7,245 bases of DNA from an uncultured Clostridia bacterium (lineage in GTDB: Bacteria > Bacillota > Clostridia > Christensenellales > Borkfalkiaceae), in NCBI GenBank assembly GCA_947177495.1, contig CAMWUS010000069.1, positions 1 through 7,245 of the forward strand. Reading direction: 5' to 3'. Positions 1 through 6,244 of the stretch are shown piece by piece (position 1 is the first letter of the stretch; the number at the start of each line of letters is the position of its first letter). The notes under the pieces were generated by a model. The model did no database searches. It was not told where the DNA came from and saw only the letters and a program-made list of their open reading frames with translations. The translations under genes were made by a program, and so were the position numbers.

Positions 1-468
1 ATTCTCGGCATTGTTGAGCGCGAAGTGCTTTACCGAAACGCCCACGCCCTTGCTTTGCACGCCTTTGACTTCCGCCGCCGCCATTTTGCCCGCAAGCAGA
101 GGGTCTTCGGAAAAATACTCGAAGTTTCTTCCGCACAGCGGATTGCGCTTGATATTCGCGGCAGGACCGAGCAGAATATTCACGCCGTAGTGCAAGCATT
201 CCTCGGCAATCGCTTCGCCCATTTTATAGGTGTTTGCGGGGTTCCAGCTCGACGCCGTAGTCGCCGCCGTCGGGAACGCGGTCGCGGGTTCGCTCCCGCT
301 CGTTCCGTTGTCCCCGCCCGTGTTTTGCACGCGTAGCCCGTGCGGCCCGTCCGACATTCTCACGGATGGAATGCCGAGGTGCGGAACGCCGTTCGTGTAC
401 ATGAAATTCGTTCCCGCAAGAAGCGCCGCTTTTTCCGCAAGCGATAATTTTGCAATCAAATCCTTCAT
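1..468 (-). CDS. Glycoside hydrolase family 3 beta-glucosidase, N-terminal part (runs off left edge)
   Basis: The first 156 codons of a GH3 enzyme are present; the C-terminal end lies outside the window. The family hydrolyses terminal beta-D-glucosyl (or related) residues from oligosaccharides by a retaining mechanism. The visible part has the family's N-terminal barrel signatures: SDGPHGLRVQ at residues 39-48 with the substrate-binding Asp40, GPAANIKRNPLCGRNFEYFS at 101-120 followed by EDP, and the KHFALNN strand at 147-153 with the Lys-His pair that contacts sugar. The catalytic Asp (SDW-type motif) would be further downstream. There is no signal peptide (the start is MKDLIAKLSLAEKAALL), so a cytoplasmic enzyme acting on imported oligosaccharides is likely. 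The ATG is one base after the stop of the PPOX gene with no clear SD of its own, suggesting translational coupling. Family is certain; substrate is not. Confidence 0.93.
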   Translation of the reverse strand, partial: MKDLIAKLSLAEKAALLAGTNFMYTNGVPHLGIPSVRMSDGPHGLRVQNTGGDNGTSGSEPATAFPTAATTASSWNPANTYKMGEAIAEECLHYGVNILLGPAANIKRNPLCGRNFEYFSEDPLLAGKMAAAEVKGVQSKGVGVSVKHFALNNAEN

Positions 469-469
469 C

Positions 470-889
470 TTATTCGGTCAACGAAATCGTTTCCACTTTA
501 AAATCGCAATAATACTCCGCCTCGATACCCGTGAATTTGAGTACGGCGTAGTCGGGATCGGTTACCCCTTGCTTGTAAAACAGCTTGTCGCCGAACCGCC
601 AAATTTCGTCTTTGGTAGGTTGGTCGAGGCATACTTCCACCGTGCCCTTTATTGTAATGCCCTGATATTTGAACCTGCCGCGTTCGTAAAAATAAACGCA
701 CGCCTTGGGGTTTTCGCGGAATTGCGCCACCTTTTTAGACGAGGTATTGGTGGAAAAATAAATATCGTTTCCGTCAAACTTTCTTGGCGCAAGCATTGCC
801 CGCGTCACGGGAAATCCGTCGCCGTCCACCGACGACAAAAACGCCGTCTTTGCCTTTTTCATCAACTCGTAAAGTTTTTCTTTGGTCAT
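470..889 (-). CDS. Pyridoxamine 5'-phosphate oxidase (PPOX) family protein, general-stress-protein-26-like
   Basis: A complete 139-residue protein of the split-barrel, flavin-binding PPOX superfamily (COG3871-like). The pattern is typical: an N-terminal helix (MTKEKLYELMKKAKTAFLSS), a strand with DGDGFPVTRAML at about 22-33, the strand-turn NDIYFSTNTSSKKVAQFREN at about 41-60, then ACVYFYERGRFKYQGITIKG at about 63-82. True pyridoxamine phosphate oxidases are longer (around 200 residues), so this is a small flavin- or F420-type family member rather than PdxH; its substrate is unknown. The start is well supported: AGGAGA lies eight bases before the ATG. The stop is followed after one base by the GH3 start, so the two are co-translated. 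A redox or detoxification role is a family-level guess. Confidence 0.85.
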   Translation of the reverse strand: MTKEKLYELMKKAKTAFLSSVDGDGFPVTRAMLAPRKFDGNDIYFSTNTSSKKVAQFRENPKACVYFYERGRFKYQGITIKGTVEVCLDQPTKDEIWRFGDKLFYKQGVTDPDYAVLKFTGIEAEYYCDFKVETISLTE

Positions 890-919
890 AATCTCTCCTA
901 CAGTAAATTATTTTCTTTG

Positions 920-938
920 CAAAACGACGAGCGTTTTG
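920..938. repeat. 7-bp inverted repeat in the 89-nt gap upstream of the PPOX gene
   Basis: CAAAACG (920-926) and CGTTTTG (932-938) form a perfect 7-bp stem with loop ACGAG. Neither strand has a run of T directly after it, so it is a poor intrinsic terminator. It sits in the only gap longer than 70 nt between leftward genes (890-978) and could be an operator, an mRNA-processing hairpin or chance. I saw no convincing leftward promoter in this gap. Confidence 0.35.
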
Positions 939-978
939 ACGCTATTCTTTTCTTCCACAAATAACCGATTATTCAAAT

Positions 979-1503
979 TTAATTTTTTGTGCGAATAAAA
1001 AACCATATCCCGAATATTAACAACGGAACTCCCAAAGCGGGAATAAGAATAATCGCCACCCGATCGTTCCTGCGGCTCATTTCACGATAGTTCTCCATGG
1101 TGAGAAAAAATTCGCCGTTAATAGACCCCTCGTATACGCTGTAGTCGTAAACACGTCCTGAATTCGTAGAAATCCATACGGTAAGTTTATCCCCCTCCCG
1201 CGCCTGGACTAAGACTTCTTCCTCAATCGCTTTCATATCAATGCTCGTAGCGCCAAGCAAAGGACGGGTTTCTTCTGCAACGTATATTTCGAGATTGCGG
1301 TATCTCCCCGTACTGTAACCGAATTCTACGAACGTGTATTCCCGCTTCTCGAGTTCTTCATAACCCGTAACTTTGCCCGAGTAATATTCATGATAGTAAT
1401 AGACGGAAAAAGGAATATAGATTGCAAGCAATACCAAAGGCAAAATCAGCAAAATCCAACGGAAAACTTGCATTATTTTAGGGGTCGGTTTTATAATCCA
1501 CAT
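979..1503 (-). CDS. Small membrane protein with two TM segments (DUF3592-like layout)
   Basis: A 174-residue protein I do not recognise by sequence. It has a short basic N-terminus, a first membrane segment at about 13-34 (RWILLILPLVLLAIYIPF), a polar domain of about 110 residues rich in Tyr and Glu, a second membrane segment at about 148-171, and a short RTKN tail. The topology (TM, soluble beta-rich domain with a GKVTGYEE-like first strand, TM) matches DUF3592-type proteins, but no diagnostic motif lets me assign it. The ATG at 1503 is preceded by AGAGG about nine bases upstream. The gene begins 24 nt after the stop of the rRNA methyltransferase, so it is probably cotranscribed with it. Function unknown. 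Confidence 0.82.
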   Translation of the reverse strand: MWIIKPTPKIMQVFRWILLILPLVLLAIYIPFSVYYYHEYYSGKVTGYEELEKREYTFVEFGYSTGRYRNLEIYVAEETRPLLGATSIDMKAIEEEVLVQAREGDKLTVWISTNSGRVYDYSVYEGSINGEFFLTMENYREMSRRNDRVAIILIPALGVPLLIFGIWFFIRTKN

Positions 1504-1509
1504 GATTTT

Positions 1510-1526
1510 TTAACCTCTTTGGTTAA
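1510..1526 (-). repeat. Short hairpin over the ribosome binding site of the two-TM membrane gene
   Basis: TTAACC (1510-1515) and GGTTAA (1521-1526) are perfectly complementary with a 5-nt loop. On the leftward mRNA the stem-loop starts one base after the rlmD stop and contains the AGAGG Shine-Dalgarno of the next gene in its loop and 3' arm. It is followed by A residues, not U, so it is not a terminator. A modest damping of translation initiation is possible; six mostly A-U pairs are weak. Confidence 0.35.
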
Positions 1527-1527
1527 C

Positions 1528-2913
1528 TTATTTGCGGAAAAGCACGACAAGTGTTTCCACGTGCTTGGTTTGCGGAAACATATCGTAGGGTTGAACGAAC
1601 TGAACTTCGTAAGCGCCGTTTGCGCCGTCAGATTTGATGAGTTCCCCGCTCTCCGTTTCTACAAGCGTGCCCGTTAAAATGCCCAAATCGCGCGCCAAGG
1701 TTGCGGGGTCGCAGGAAATTAAAATCAGCCGCTCTATCTTCTCGGCGAGAATGGTTTTGAGAACGCTGCGCGCCACACCGGCGCGGGGCGGATCCAAAAG
1801 AACGGTCGCATGGGGTGCTTTTTTCAAAACGCCGCCGAGCAGGTCTTCCACCCTGCCGCAAAGGTTTGTCATTTTTCCTTGCAGTCCGTTTTTATCGCGC
1901 ACCGCATCGGCGCAAGCGCACGCTTCGGGAACGATCTCGATCCCGTATGCTTGCTTACATTTTTTTGCGAGCATGGCGGTAAGCAATCCGCCGCCCGCAT
2001 AGCAGTCTATCGCCGTTTCATTTTCGTCCACAAAGGAAAGCGCCTTTTCGTACAGCTTCACCCGAATGCCCTCGTTCACCTGCACGAAGGTCTGCGCGCC
2101 CGCCTCGAAGGTGATGCCGCAATCGGTACACTCGTACGCTTCCTTGCCTTTGAGCAAAATGTGTTCCTTGCCGAAAATCACGTTCGTTTTTTCGCAGTTG
2201 ATATTGAGGAAAAAACTGTATTCGGGAAAAATGCCGTCGAGCAAATAAATTAAATAATCAATCCCCTTAATATCCCGCTCCGTGACGACGAGCGTAACGA
2301 GGAACCGCCCGCGCAGTTCCCTTACCACGATATGGCGAAGTTGCCCCTTTCCCGTCTGTTCGTCGTAGCCGTCCAGCCCGCAAGTGTGCATAAAGGTATG
2401 TAACGCGGCGATGAGCTTTTCCGCCCACTCGGGATGAAGCGCGCAAGATGCGGTTGGAACAATGCGGTGGGAACGCTCCGCATAAAAACCGATCACGTTT
2501 TCGCCGCTGCTCCTACCGATGGGAAGCTGTAATTTATTGCGGTAGGCGTATTCCCGCTCGCTCCGCTCGCAATCGTTCACGGGCACGTCGATGCCCCCGA
2601 TCCTGCGCAGAGTATCTTTTACAAGTTTGGTTTTGAATTTGAGTTGGGCGCGGTAACGCAGGTGTTGCAGTTGACAGCCGCCGCATTTTTCGAATACGGG
2701 ACAGACAGGGCGCACGCGTTCCTCCGCAGGAGTTAAAATTTCTTCCGCCTTGCCGTAAGCGATATTGCCCTTGCGCTTTAAAATTTTAATTTCCGCTTTT
2801 TCGCCCGAAATGAGATAAGGCACGAAAAGCGTAACCCCCTCGTGCCGTACAATTCCTTCGCCGTTCGTTCCCAAACCGTCCGCAACGGCAACTATCTTAT
2901 CGTTTTTATCCAA
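1528..2913 (-). CDS. rlmD: 23S rRNA (uracil-C5)-methyltransferase, RlmD/RumA type (possibly RlmCD)
   Basis: A 461-residue SAM-dependent enzyme that makes 5-methyluridine in 23S rRNA (U1939 in E. coli; some Gram-positive homologues, RlmCD, also modify U747). Domains are in the usual order. The N-terminal TRAM RNA-binding domain is at about 1-60. A 4Fe-4S site is formed by C71-x5-C77-x2-C80 plus C157. The central RNA-binding region follows, with a FVQVN strand at 276-280. The SAM fold has DCYAGGGLLTAML at 303-315, DPPRAGV at 374-380, and the catalytic Cys401 in SCDPATLARD. All key residues are present. The start codon is TTG at 2913: it begins the conserved MDKNDKIVAVADGLG segment and has a strong GGGAGG six bases upstream. 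The gene sits between two membrane-protein genes and probably belongs to the trpS operon. Confidence 0.96.
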   Translation of the reverse strand: MDKNDKIVAVADGLGTNGEGIVRHEGVTLFVPYLISGEKAEIKILKRKGNIAYGKAEEILTPAEERVRPVCPVFEKCGGCQLQHLRYRAQLKFKTKLVKDTLRRIGGIDVPVNDCERSEREYAYRNKLQLPIGRSSGENVIGFYAERSHRIVPTASCALHPEWAEKLIAALHTFMHTCGLDGYDEQTGKGQLRHIVVRELRGRFLVTLVVTERDIKGIDYLIYLLDGIFPEYSFFLNINCEKTNVIFGKEHILLKGKEAYECTDCGITFEAGAQTFVQVNEGIRVKLYEKALSFVDENETAIDCYAGGGLLTAMLAKKCKQAYGIEIVPEACACADAVRDKNGLQGKMTNLCGRVEDLLGGVLKKAPHATVLLDPPRAGVARSVLKTILAEKIERLILISCDPATLARDLGILTGTLVETESGELIKSDGANGAYEVQFVQPYDMFPQTKHVETLVVLFRK

Positions 2914-2919
2914 AATAAG

Positions 2920-2925
2920 CCTCCC
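2920..2925 (-). promoter_or_regulatory. Ribosome binding site deciding the TTG start of rlmD
   Basis: GGGAGG on the minus strand, six bases before the TTG at 2913. No in-frame ATG lies near the start of the TRAM domain, so this SD is the main evidence for the non-ATG start. Confidence 0.75.
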
Positions 2926-2946
2926 GCAAAAAAGTCTCAGCCGAAG

Positions 2947-3495
2947 CTATTTTCTCAGCCGCCGCACGACCGCGTCCATGGTACGCTGACACATGAAAAT
3001 TGCAATATCGTACGCCGCAAACAGCGCGGTGCCGCCGAAAAACACGAGATACCAAAGATACTTTTCCAAAATATCGTAAAAGGTCAGCTCGGTTAAACCG
3101 AACACGGGCGTTAAAACAAACCAAGTGAAGAGCAGCATTCCGTCGAACCAAAGCGCTTTCACCGCGAATGCGACCCCGTGCAAAATTTTGCTTTTGATAA
3201 ATTTCTTTTGCAGAAAGTTCATGAGCGGGTGAAGCCCTAAGAACATGAAAAAGGGAATGAGCTTTAACACCCCGCCGATGTTAAAGAGAAAGGCGAGCAG
3301 ACACGCGCCTACGAACGCGAGCGCGTTTCCCCAAATAAACTGTTTGGCAAGCGGAAGCATGAGCGCAAACACCGCCAAAATGTAACCCGACGGAAGCAGA
3401 GTGTCCACGTACGAGCCGATTGTGAGCGCGATTGCCGCAAAAGCACAGGCAATGGCGGACAACGCAATCTCGTAAGATTTGGACGGGCGTTTCAT
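2947..3495 (-). CDS. Polytopic integral membrane protein of unknown function (about six TM segments)
   Basis: A 182-residue, very hydrophobic protein. Likely membrane segments are at about 9-30, 36-51, 54-72, 76-96, 105-131 and 146-168, with a basic N-terminus (MKRPSK) and basic C-terminus (VVRRLRK), the latter suggesting a cytoplasmic end. Notable segments are ALMLPLAKQF (44-53) and PFFMFLGLHPLMNFLQKKF (81-99). The size and topology recall the substrate-binding S components of ECF vitamin transporters, but I see no motif that proves this and no ATPase or T component nearby. The ATG is two bases after the stop of the J-like gene and lacks a clear SD, so it is probably translationally coupled to it, which argues that the two proteins work together. 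Confidence 0.85.
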   Translation of the reverse strand: MKRPSKSYEIALSAIACAFAAIALTIGSYVDTLLPSGYILAVFALMLPLAKQFIWGNALAFVGACLLAFLFNIGGVLKLIPFFMFLGLHPLMNFLQKKFIKSKILHGVAFAVKALWFDGMLLFTWFVLTPVFGLTELTFYDILEKYLWYLVFFGGTALFAAYDIAIFMCQRTMDAVVRRLRK

Positions 3496-3497
3496 AC

Positions 3498-4106
3498 TCA
3501 GCGGCAGTTACAGCAAAGATTGCACAGGCAGTTGATGCACAAGTAGGTGTAGCAAAAGCTTGCGCAGTTGGCGCACCAGTTCCCGCCCATCTGTTCGTCG
3601 CCCGAATTGATATTGGGATCGGTGTTGGGCGCGCCGCCCGTCTTGCTGTTGTAGTCGGCGCGGGCGTTGAGCTTCTCGTAAGCCTCGCGGTATTTGGCGT
3701 TACTGCCGTCCATCTGCATGGCGATTTCGAGCTGTTTCTTGCTCTCGTTCATCCAATTCTTTTTATAGAACACCACCGATTGCAGATAGTGCCATTCCGC
3801 AGTGCGCTCGTTGAAACCGTCCAAAAGAGTTTGGGCGCGCGCAATATCGCCGCTGCGGATACATTTAGAGACTTCCTCGTACGCGCTGTCCCCGCTCGTA
3901 TTCTGCTGGCGTTCGCGCCTCTCGTCCATCACCTCTTTGTAGGCGGCGTCGAGCTTGCCGAGCATACGCGCGGCTTCGTTTCCCGCTTCGCCGTCCAACC
4001 ATTTGTCCTCGTTGTACTTAGCTTTGAGCTGTTCGTAAGAGGCGGTAATTTCCTCGTCCGTCGCGTTCTCGCTCACCTGCAAAATGTTGTAGTTTTCTTG
4101 GCTCAT
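3498..4106 (-). CDS. Degenerate J-domain protein with TPR-like middle and Cys-rich tail
   Basis: A 202-residue protein. Residues 5-66 align with a J-domain: NYNILQVSENATDEEITASY followed by EQLKAKYNEDKWLDGE. The HPD tripeptide that triggers Hsp70 ATPase is replaced by Asn32-Glu33-Asp34. DnaK stimulation is therefore doubtful, as in J-like proteins used as scaffolds. Residues 76-148 form helical repeat-like segments (AYEEVSKCIRSGDIARAQTL, then AEWHYLQSVVFYKKNWMNES) resembling TPRs. After a Gly/Asn-rich linker, the tail has nine cysteines between residues 178 and 201 (178, 181, 185, 190, 193, 195, 198, 199, 201), suggesting metal binding or acylation. AAGG lies ten bases before the ATG. Its neighbours are a DUF5685 gene 64 nt upstream and a membrane protein 2 nt downstream. 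Confidence 0.88.
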   Translation of the reverse strand: MSQENYNILQVSENATDEEITASYEQLKAKYNEDKWLDGEAGNEAARMLGKLDAAYKEVMDERRERQQNTSGDSAYEEVSKCIRSGDIARAQTLLDGFNERTAEWHYLQSVVFYKKNWMNESKKQLEIAMQMDGSNAKYREAYEKLNARADYNSKTGGAPNTDPNINSGDEQMGGNWCANCASFCYTYLCINCLCNLCCNCR

Positions 4107-4170
4107 ATCTATTTTTCCTTATTTGGTTTTTATGTGATTAAAGTGTAAACCCGCCTGACCACTCCGCTCC

Positions 4171-5034
4171 TCAAAGCTTTACGTTCTCGATGCGGGGAGG
4201 TTCGCCGCGCATGACGCGCGCCGTTTCCAAGGGAAGCCCGCGCAGGATAACGTTGTCCGAAAGGTCGCGGTTAAACGAGAACGGTATTTGTTCCAAGCTC
4301 TCGCGCATGGCGTAAAAGCTGGTATCGAACAAAAAGGAGATCTCTTCCCCGTGCTGCTCCATGAGCTCCTTACGGCTATCGCAACCGTAGGTGAGTACGA
4401 AAGGATTGTACTCTTTTTTCTTTTTGTCCTTATCGTAATCGTCCAAGGCGTCGATGAGGTACACCCATTTACCGAATTCGTAAAACAGGCTCTTCGTCGC
4501 CGTGCTCGACTTCTCCTTTAAAAAATATTCGGAAAGCGCCTGCATCATGCACGCGGACGGGTCCGCCGCCATTTCGGGCGAAGTCGCTCCGCTCTTTTCT
4601 ATTTTCTCCTGCTCCGTCATGTAGTCGCCCACAAGCTTCACGAGAGCAGGGTACTTGCGCTTTGCCCGCTTAAACCCTTTTTTAAAGAGAATGCGCTTGC
4701 CACGCCCTTTGCCGCCGTCCGCAATGTCGTCGGTCAGCTTGTAGTAGACGAGAATGGTATTGAGCGCGCCGAGCTCCTCGGTCAATTCGTCCGTGAGGGC
4801 AATGGAACGTTTTTTGACGTGCCCGACACAACCCTGCTTTTCTATTTTGATGTCTACACCCAAAATATTATGCAATAAAACGGACAAAAAAGTAACGTCG
4901 TAGGTAAGTCCCATGCGCGCACGTTGCCCGCAGGACTTACTAATTCCCTTGCAGAGCCCGCAATACATTGCCTTGTACAGCAGGAAATCCTTCACGCACA
5001 AGTTGGGCAAATCGTACTTCACGTAGCCAAGCAC
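4171..5034 (-). CDS. DUF5685 family protein
   Basis: A 287-residue protein with the DUF5685 hallmarks: N-terminal GYVKYDLPNLCVKDFLLYKA, then MYCGLCKGIS with C25-x2-C28 and C35, and a further Cys69/His72 pair that may complete a metal site. The rest is mainly helical. Two Asp-rich motifs stand out: DDIAD at 102-106 and the segment FGKWVYLIDALDDYDKD at 187-203. These resemble the Mg-diphosphate motifs of isoprenoid synthases (see findings); the biochemical role is not established. The start is GTG at 5034, two bases after the trpS stop, with GGGGAG seven bases upstream inside the end of trpS. No membrane segment or signal peptide is apparent. In my memory this family often sits beside a J-domain gene in Clostridia, as it does here. 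Confidence 0.87.
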   Translation of the reverse strand: MLGYVKYDLPNLCVKDFLLYKAMYCGLCKGISKSCGQRARMGLTYDVTFLSVLLHNILGVDIKIEKQGCVGHVKKRSIALTDELTEELGALNTILVYYKLTDDIADGGKGRGKRILFKKGFKRAKRKYPALVKLVGDYMTEQEKIEKSGATSPEMAADPSACMMQALSEYFLKEKSSTATKSLFYEFGKWVYLIDALDDYDKDKKKKEYNPFVLTYGCDSRKELMEQHGEEISFLFDTSFYAMRESLEQIPFSFNRDLSDNVILRGLPLETARVMRGEPPRIENVKL

Positions 5035-5036
5035 GG

Positions 5037-6032
5037 TTATTCTCCCCGATAGAAGCCTACTTTGCGGTAGACCTTGGAAAGCGTTTTGCGCGCCGCTTTA
5101 AACGCACGTTCCGCACCCGAAGCGAGCACGCCGTTCAAATACGCTTTGTCGGCAAGCAAGCGCGCCTGCTCCGCCTGAATGGGCGCGAGCGCGTCTGCAA
5201 CCGTTTCGCCAACGGCAAGCTTGAAATCGCCGTAGCCCTTACCTGCGAATTCCTTTTCCGCCTCTTCCACCGTGCAACCGCGGAAGACACTATATATGGT
5301 GAGCAGGTTGGTGATGCCGGGCTTGTCCTCGCCCGCGCGAATGCAGTTGTCGCTGTCCGTCACCGCGCGCTTGAATTTGCGGATAATCGTATCCCGATCG
5401 TCCAAAAGCGAAACCCAAGCGTTGATATTCTCGTCCGATTTGCTCATCTTTTTATCGGGCTCCTGCAAGGACATGATCTTTGCGCCCGACTTCATGATGA
5501 GCGGCGTGGGCACGGTAAACGTTTCGCCGTAACGGTTGTTGAAGCGGTTTGCGATATCGCGCGTAATTTCCACGTGTTGTTTTTGGTCGAACCCAACGGG
5601 CACGTACTCCGCCTGATACAAGAGAATATCCGCCGCCATGAGCACGGGGTAGTCCATAAGCCCCATGTTGATATTATCGGCATGCTTGCGGGATTTATCC
5701 TTGAACTGCGTCATGCGCTCCATTTCGCCCACGTAGGTAAGCGTGTTGAGCACCCAAGCAAGCTCCGCATGCGCGGAAACGTTCGACTGCACGTAGAGCG
5801 CGCAAACCTCGGGATCGAGCCCGCACGCGATATAGAGCGCGGCAAGTTCCAAGGTACGGCGGCGCAGCTCCTGCGGGTCCTGCTTTATCGTAATGGCGTG
5901 CATATCGGCAATCGCGAAAAAGCAATCATACTCATGCTGCAATTTCACCCAATTGGAAATTGCGCCAATATAATTCCCGATTGTAATTTTCCCCGTCGGC
6001 TGTGCCGCGGAATACATTCTCTTCTTATCCAT
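5037..6032 (-). CDS. trpS: Tryptophan--tRNA ligase (tryptophanyl-tRNA synthetase)
   Basis: A 331-residue class I aminoacyl-tRNA synthetase that charges tRNA-Trp with tryptophan using ATP in the cytoplasm. The length is normal for bacterial TrpS. The HIGH-equivalent is TIGN at 17-20 within SAAQPTGKITIGNYIGA. The tryptophan-pocket strand DYPVLMAADILLYQAEYVPV (127-146) carries the conserved Asp135, and KMSKS is intact at 195-199 followed by DEN. The C-terminal helical anticodon-binding domain is complete. The ATG at 6032 gives the expected N-terminus (MDKKRMYSAAQPTG); the SD is only a weak AGAGAG. It is the first gene of the leftward operon, read from a promoter about 40 nt upstream. The leader is too short for a T-box, the usual trpS control in Firmicutes. 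Confidence 0.98.
   Translation of the reverse strand: MDKKRMYSAAQPTGKITIGNYIGAISNWVKLQHEYDCFFAIADMHAITIKQDPQELRRRTLELAALYIACGLDPEVCALYVQSNVSAHAELAWVLNTLTYVGEMERMTQFKDKSRKHADNINMGLMDYPVLMAADILLYQAEYVPVGFDQKQHVEITRDIANRFNNRYGETFTVPTPLIMKSGAKIMSLQEPDKKMSKSDENINAWVSLLDDRDTIIRKFKRAVTDSDNCIRAGEDKPGITNLLTIYSVFRGCTVEEAEKEFAGKGYGDFKLAVGETVADALAPIQAEQARLLADKAYLNGVLASGAERAFKAARKTLSKVYRKVGFYRGE
5042..5047 (-). promoter_or_regulatory. Ribosome binding site deciding the GTG start of the DUF5685 gene
   Basis: GGGGAG on the minus strand, within the last codons of trpS and seven bases before the GTG at 5034. It supports the non-ATG start and close translational linkage with trpS. Confidence 0.7.
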
Positions 6033-6046
6033 AATTCTCTCTGTAT

Positions 6047-6059
6047 GGAAAATTTTTCC
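6047..6059. repeat. AT-rich palindrome in the trpS leader
   Basis: GGAAAA and TTTTCC flank a single T, a perfect 6-bp dyad just downstream of the expected transcription start and about 15 nt before the trpS ATG. It could be a repressor operator. Its low complexity makes chance quite possible. Confidence 0.25.
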
Positions 6060-6079
6060 GATTTCGGTTTATTATCTTA

Positions 6080-6108
6080 ATTATACCACATTATTTGGAA
6101 AATTGCAA
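6080..6108 (-). promoter_or_regulatory. Sigma-A promoter of the trpS operon
   Basis: Read leftward: -35 TTGCAA (6108-6103), a 17-nt spacer, and a perfect -10 TATAAT (6085-6080) preceded by TGG, an extended -10. Transcription would begin near 6073, giving a leader of about 41 nt before the trpS ATG. Confidence 0.85.
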
Positions 6109-6139
6109 CGGGGTAAATCGCACAAACACGCACTTCACG

Positions 6140-6172
6140 AAAAAATGCGCCCGTTTTCACCAAACGGGCACA
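6140..6172 (-). terminator. Intrinsic terminator, leftward strand, upstream of the trpS promoter
   Basis: On the minus strand the arms TGTGCCCGTTT (6172-6162) and AAACGGGCGCA (6156-6146) form an 11-bp stem with one U-G wobble and loop GGTGA, followed immediately by six T (6145-6140). On the plus strand the wobble becomes a C-A mismatch and no T-run follows the stem, so the element is oriented leftward. No leftward protein gene lies just to its right, which implies a short non-coding transcript (see the candidate RNA). Confidence 0.85.
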
Positions 6173-6180
6173 ATTTACTT

Positions 6181-6208
6181 TCGACAAAACTCGTAATCTT
6201 TCTACGAT
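6181..6208 (+). promoter_or_regulatory. Possible distal promoter of the PRC-barrel gene
   Basis: TCGACA (6181-6186, 5/6 to the -35 consensus), 16-nt spacer, TACGAT (6203-6208, 4/6 to the -10). It would give a leader of about 68 nt carrying the 6195-6224 hairpin region only in part. Weak; an alternative to the 6236-6244 element. Confidence 0.3.
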
Positions 6209-6224
6209 ATCCATAAGAAAGATT
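6195..6224. repeat. 9-bp perfect inverted repeat in the divergent intergenic region
   Basis: AATCTTTCT (6195-6203) and AGAAAGATT (6216-6224) are exact reverse complements around a 12-nt loop that contains GATATC (6206-6211). It would fold as a hairpin in the leftward candidate RNA; as DNA it could be a protein-binding dyad. Confidence 0.6.
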
Positions 6225-6231
6225 TCTTCCG

Positions 6232-6244
6232 ATTATGACATAAT
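6232..6244 (+). promoter_or_regulatory. Possible extended -10 promoter of the PRC-barrel gene, within a 13-nt palindrome
   Basis: ATTATG-A-CATAAT is a perfect 6-bp dyad. Its right half gives TGACATAAT (6236-6244), an extended -10 (TGn plus CATAAT, 5/6), for rightward transcription from about 6251. No good -35 lies 16-18 nt upstream. Because the dyad covers the -10, it could also be an operator. Confidence 0.4.

Noticed and set aside
230..964. A 244-codon rightward frame across the GH3 and PPOX genes
   Set aside because: It is antisense to two genes with clear family motifs and spans their junction and the intergenic gap without any initiation signal.
3432..4148. A 238-codon rightward frame opposite the J-like and membrane genes
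   Set aside because: Complementary-strand shadow of genes whose motifs, spacing and SD sites are on the other strand.
4107..4170. Possible leftward promoter before the J-like gene (TTTACA followed by AT-rich sequence)
   Set aside because: No acceptable -10 hexamer at 16-18 nt from TTTACA; the gap looks like an untranslated spacer within the operon.
4968..6080. A 370-codon rightward open frame opposite trpS
   Set aside because: It is antisense to an unmistakable trpS, has no Shine-Dalgarno and no recognisable domain, and its Arg-, His- and Val-rich composition is typical of the complement of a GC-rich gene.
6077..6214. A 45-codon leftward small ORF (MDIVERLRVLSK...) inside the intergenic region, containing one Trp near its end
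   Set aside because: It has no SD at usable distance, runs through the intrinsic terminator and through the trpS promoter, and its single Trp does not make a leader peptide. Probably chance, though its ATG lies inside the candidate RNA.
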